A stretch of 9,408 nucleotides of DNA from the NCBI GenBank assembly GCA_938049795.1, contig CALLCD010000283.1, positions 1 to 9,408 of the forward strand. The letters are read 5' to 3'. Made by a program: the position numbers and the translations under genes. This document shows positions 7,201-9,408 of the stretch, piece after piece. How positions within the stretch are numbered: the stretch's first letter is position 1; each line of letters begins with the position of its first letter. Origin of the DNA: an uncultured Hyphomonadaceae bacterium (lineage in GTDB: Bacteria; Pseudomonadota; Alphaproteobacteria; Caulobacterales; Hyphomonadaceae). Below the pieces are notes generated by a model. The model saw only the letters and a list, made by a program, of their open reading frames with translations, was not told where the DNA came from and did no database searches.

Positions 7201-7949
7201 GACGGCGCACCGTGTTGAGAACCATTGCTTTCAGCGAGAGACACAAGCCCCTCCTCATAGAGCGGACGGCAAGCCGTCTCAATCGAGGTTTCCAGCCTGC
7301 CCATAAAATCACCCCGCTTGAGCCCCGTCGGCAAAGGGTCGAGCACTTCAACCACCACCCGTCCGGGCTTGAGCCGGATGCCTTTGCCCGGCCAGAACAG
7401 TCCCGCATTCGTCGCCACCGGCACACACGGCACATCCAGATCCTTATAGAGAGCAAACACGCCGATCTTATAGTCCCCCTCTGCCCCGGGCGCGCGCCGT
7501 GTGCCTTCAGGATAGATGATCACCTGCCGCCCTTGCTCGGCCCGCCTGCGCGCTTGCCGGATCATGGCTTTAAGCGTTTTCACATTGCCCGCCCGATCAA
7601 TCGGGATCATCCCGCCGCGCAAGGCATACCAGCCAAATACCGGATACCAGAGCAGCTCCTTTTTCAGGATCACCGCCGGATCAGACAGAATGATAAAGGG
7701 CAACAGCGTGTCATACATGCACTGATGCTTGCTGGCATAAATCAGCGGCCCCGAGGGCAGTTTTTCAAGCCCGCGTATGTCAGTCTCGATCCCCGCAAAC
7801 ACGCGCGTCCCCCAGCGCAATCCCCGCGCCCACGCCCGGATACCCGCAATCACCCAGCGCCGCGAAAAAACTATGGCAGGTAGAAACAGTATGCCCAGAA
7901 CCAGCATCGACCCAACCGCCCAGATCACAAACAGATAAGACCGGATCAT
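6450..7949 (-). repeat. Tandem duplication of the plsC gene (two units, period 749 bp)
   Basis: The two acyltransferase genes start 749 bp apart and are the same length. DNA similarity is visible directly, for example around 6884-6930 against 7632-7682 (shared GGATACCAGAGCA and GATCACCGCCGGATCA). Divergence between the copies shows the duplication is not recent. Confidence 0.8.
7197..7949 (-). CDS. plsC: 1-acyl-sn-glycerol-3-phosphate acyltransferase, first tandem copy
   Basis: A 250-residue PlsC-family acyltransferase of phospholipid synthesis. It has an N-terminal membrane segment (about 5-28), HQCMYD (His75, Asp80), MIPIDR (114-119), YPEGTR (146-151) and VPCVPVATNAG (173-183). The start is taken at ATG 7949, not at the longer in-frame start at 8009. 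It gives an ATGA overlap with the upstream stop and the same MIRS start as the downstream twin, and the 20 extra residues would lie antisense-free but out of frame over the end of the DUF218 gene. It aligns with the second copy without gaps across the motifs; residues 69-119 are identical at 37 of 51 positions by hand count. The motif III Phe-to-Tyr difference between the copies may reflect different acyl acceptors, but this is speculative. Confidence 0.91.
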   Translation of the reverse strand: MIRSYLFVIWAVGSMLVLGILFLPAIVFSRRWVIAGIRAWARGLRWGTRVFAGIETDIRGLEKLPSGPLIYASKHQCMYDTLLPFIILSDPAVILKKELLWYPVFGWYALRGGMIPIDRAGNVKTLKAMIRQARRRAEQGRQVIIYPEGTRRAPGAEGDYKIGVFALYKDLDVPCVPVATNAGLFWPGKGIRLKPGRVVVEVLDPLPTGLKRGDFMGRLETSIETACRPLYEEGLVSLAESNGSQHGAPS

Positions 7950-8539
7950 CGCAAAGACACCACCCCGTCGCGGCCCGACGACAGCTTGGTCACGCGCCAT
8001 TTGAGCCATTCCTGCAAGAGCGAGCGAAACGTCTTAAAACTCGAAAAGGGCTGGCTCGGATCAATCTTCGAGCGGACCGGATAGATGATCATGTCTGTGT
8101 CGGGCATTGCCTTGTTCATCAGGATCAGGCTGCGCGGCATATGATAATCAGATGTGACGAGCACAATCGAGCCATAGCCGTTTTCGCGTGTCCAATGGCC
8201 TGCCTCCTCGGCATTGCCCACCGTTGTCGTCGCCATCCGCCCGAGCGTCACGCAGCAGCTATAGGTCTCCGCCGGACCACCCGCAAGCTGGACAATATCC
8301 TCCATCGTGACATCCTCGTGCACGCCGGACACCAGCAATTGCGGCACCGCGCCATTGCTCACAAGCTCAACGCCCGCCGCAATCCGCAAACCCGACCCGC
8401 CGGTCAGCGCAATCGCCGCATCCGCGCGCACGCTCGGGTCCGGGGTCAATTTCGCCGTAAACAGGCAAAACGTCCAGAAATCGAAAACGGCAAACACCGC
8501 CAAAACGGCCAGAGCGAAAAGGACTAACTTGCGGCGCAT
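7946..8539 (-). CDS. DUF218 domain protein, YdcF/SanA-like
   Basis: A 197-residue protein with an N-terminal hydrophobic anchor (about 5-27) and a DUF218 domain, probably facing the periplasm. Family blocks are AAIALTGGSGLR (41-52), QLLVSGVHED (67-76), TTTVGNAEEA (104-113) and SIVLVTSDYHMPRS (124-137). DUF218 proteins are implicated in envelope integrity (SanA, ElyC in E. coli), but their chemistry is not settled. The start is ATG 8539, with GAGG 11 nt upstream; the open frame continuing up to 8974 is antisense-free read-through over ftsX in another frame and not part of the protein. It follows ftsX by 2 nt and overlaps plsC by 4 nt. This ftsX-DUF218-plsC order looks like a standing alphaproteobacterial arrangement, from memory and unchecked. 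Confidence 0.87.
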   Translation of the reverse strand: MRRKLVLFALAVLAVFAVFDFWTFCLFTAKLTPDPSVRADAAIALTGGSGLRIAAGVELVSNGAVPQLLVSGVHEDVTMEDIVQLAGGPAETYSCCVTLGRMATTTVGNAEEAGHWTRENGYGSIVLVTSDYHMPRSLILMNKAMPDTDMIIYPVRSKIDPSQPFSSFKTFRSLLQEWLKWRVTKLSSGRDGVVSLR

Positions 8540-8541
8540 GA

Positions 8542-9408
8542 TTATATCGTCCTCGCCAATTCTCTGATGACTGTCCGGCGCGCGGCAATCCGAGCCGAAA
8601 AGCCTGCAATAATGGGCGTCAGCAGCAAAATGACAAAATCCCAGAAATCGAGCGTGAGCCGCGGCAACAGCCATGTCCGCTCGGCATTGGCGCCAAGCGC
8701 AAACACCAGAAAAGCCGCCACCCCAAGCGCTGCCGCCGCCCCAATCGAGCCGCCGCGCAAGCCAAGCAGCCAGAACCGGCGCTCGAACAGATTGGCAATA
8801 TAGGGATCCGGCGCGCCGCTCAGATGCAACACATTCACAATGTCCCGTCGCGCCAACAGCGCCGCATGGGTCGCAAACGCAATCACCGCCACCGCCGTCG
8901 CCACCAGCAGCGCCACAGCCGCAAACGCCACAAACCGCGCCATCCCCAGCGCCCGCCGGACATCCTGCCCCCATTTGGCATGATCGTCGATCAGCGCATC
9001 AAACCCCGCCTCTCCAAGCGCAGTGGCGAGCTTGCCCGCGATATCCGCCCCATCTGCCGCCGTCACCTCGACCAGAACCGGCACGGGCAAACCCGCCGGA
9101 AGCCCATCGGTGCCAAACCAGGGCGCCAGCATCTGCGCCGCCTCCTCACGCGGGATCAATCGGGCCGCCGCCACCCCGTCAATCTGGGCAATCAGCGCCT
9201 CGGCCTCCCCTGCCGCCCGCGCGTCCACCCCCCGCAACCGCACCGTCAACTCGCCCTCCGCCGCCGCCGTCCACTCCGCCGCCGCGCCATAGCTTGAGCG
9301 CGCCGACAAAGCGACAAGCGCGGCCAGAAAGCACAAAGCGGCCACAACAAACAGCAAAGCCGCCTCGCGCGCATCGCTGTGCGGCAAGAGCGGGCTTTCG
9401 CGCGGCTG
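8542..9408 (-). CDS. ftsX: Cell division protein FtsX (ABC-type permease subunit), 5'-truncated by window edge
   Basis: FtsX pairs with the ATPase FtsE at the division septum and controls periplasmic peptidoglycan hydrolases. 288 residues are visible. The open frame runs to the window edge (QPRESPLLPHSD...), so the TTG at 9387 is an internal Leu codon and not the start; perhaps 10-25 residues are missing. Four hydrophobic segments appear (about 15-35, 160-182, 213-235, 252-275), with a periplasmic domain of about 120 residues between the first two. The conserved cytoplasmic loop reads RRDIVNVLHLSGAPDPYIANLF. ftsE would be expected just upstream, outside the window. It is the first visible cistron of the minus-strand operon and ends 2 nt before the DUF218 gene. 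Confidence 0.94.
   Translation of the reverse strand, partial: QPRESPLLPHSDAREAALLFVVAALCFLAALVALSARSSYGAAAEWTAAAEGELTVRLRGVDARAAGEAEALIAQIDGVAAARLIPREEAAQMLAPWFGTDGLPAGLPVPVLVEVTAADGADIAGKLATALGEAGFDALIDDHAKWGQDVRRALGMARFVAFAAVALLVATAVAVIAFATHAALLARRDIVNVLHLSGAPDPYIANLFERRFWLLGLRGGSIGAAAALGVAAFLVFALGANAERTWLLPRLTLDFWDFVILLLTPIIAGFSARIAARRTVIRELARTI

Noticed and set aside
7950..8009. N-terminal extension of the first plsC copy starting at 8009
   Set aside because: It overlaps the end of the DUF218 gene by more than 60 bp. The ATG at 7949 gives the same MIRS start as the paralog and a clean ATGA overlap.
8104..8270. Adjacent Cys95-Cys96 in the DUF218 protein as an unusual redox site
   Set aside because: As I recall, a Cys-Cys pair at this point is common in alphaproteobacterial members of this group, so it is probably ordinary.
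8540..8974. Long upstream extension of the DUF218 frame
   Set aside because: It lies over ftsX in another frame on the same strand, reads as Cys/Gly-rich nonsense, and the ATG at 8539 has a GAGG upstream.

Overview
The window looks like a piece of an alphaproteobacterial chromosome. Codons are GC-rich, start codons vary (ATG, GTG, TTG), and genes are packed with 1-4 nt overlaps. The right half carries an ftsX / DUF218 / plsC / DUF2125 cluster of alphaproteobacterial character. A promoter resembling the Caulobacter housekeeping type (TTGACGG, a short spacer, then a CTA-containing -10) also fits. A Hyphomonas/Maricaulis-like relative is possible, but the window alone cannot fix the genus.

Left part, plus strand (1-4118). 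The 3' two thirds of an iron-sulfur L-serine dehydratase (sdaA) is followed by a short accessory stretch of lower GC. That stretch holds a membrane-anchored DUF922 protein with an HExxH metallopeptidase motif, then two translationally coupled lipoproteins. A DsbB-type disulfide oxidoreductase closes the plus-strand block. The two wider intergenic gaps contain material that gene calling would miss: a 35-codon minus-strand reading frame with a ribosome binding site, a perfect 8+8 bp inverted repeat, and a decayed second copy of the last 25 codons of sdaA. That copy lies exactly 1032 bp downstream, so the DUF922 gene is bracketed by a degenerate direct repeat of the sdaA 3' end.

Right part, minus strand (4115-9408). 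Reading in the direction of transcription, from high to low coordinates: ftsX (5' end outside the window), a DUF218/YdcF-like protein, two tandem plsC-type acyltransferases of identical length (250 aa), a DUF2125 membrane-anchored periplasmic protein and a short AlkA/MAG-type DNA glycosylase. After a 2-nt gap behind ftsX, every junction in this chain is a 4-nt start/stop overlap, so the genes are almost certainly one mRNA. The cluster links the FtsEX division complex to phospholipid synthesis and envelope proteins, with a base-excision repair gene at its tail. A separately expressed HNH endonuclease gene follows and converges on dsbB with a 4-bp overlap of stop codons.

Most genes belong to known families. 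The least expected items are the sdaA 3'-end repeat around the DUF922 gene, the hidden small reading frame with its inverted repeat, the paired lipoproteins, and the tandem plsC duplication whose second copy starts with TTG. I saw no tRNA, rRNA, CRISPR array, intact insertion sequence or convincing intrinsic terminator.
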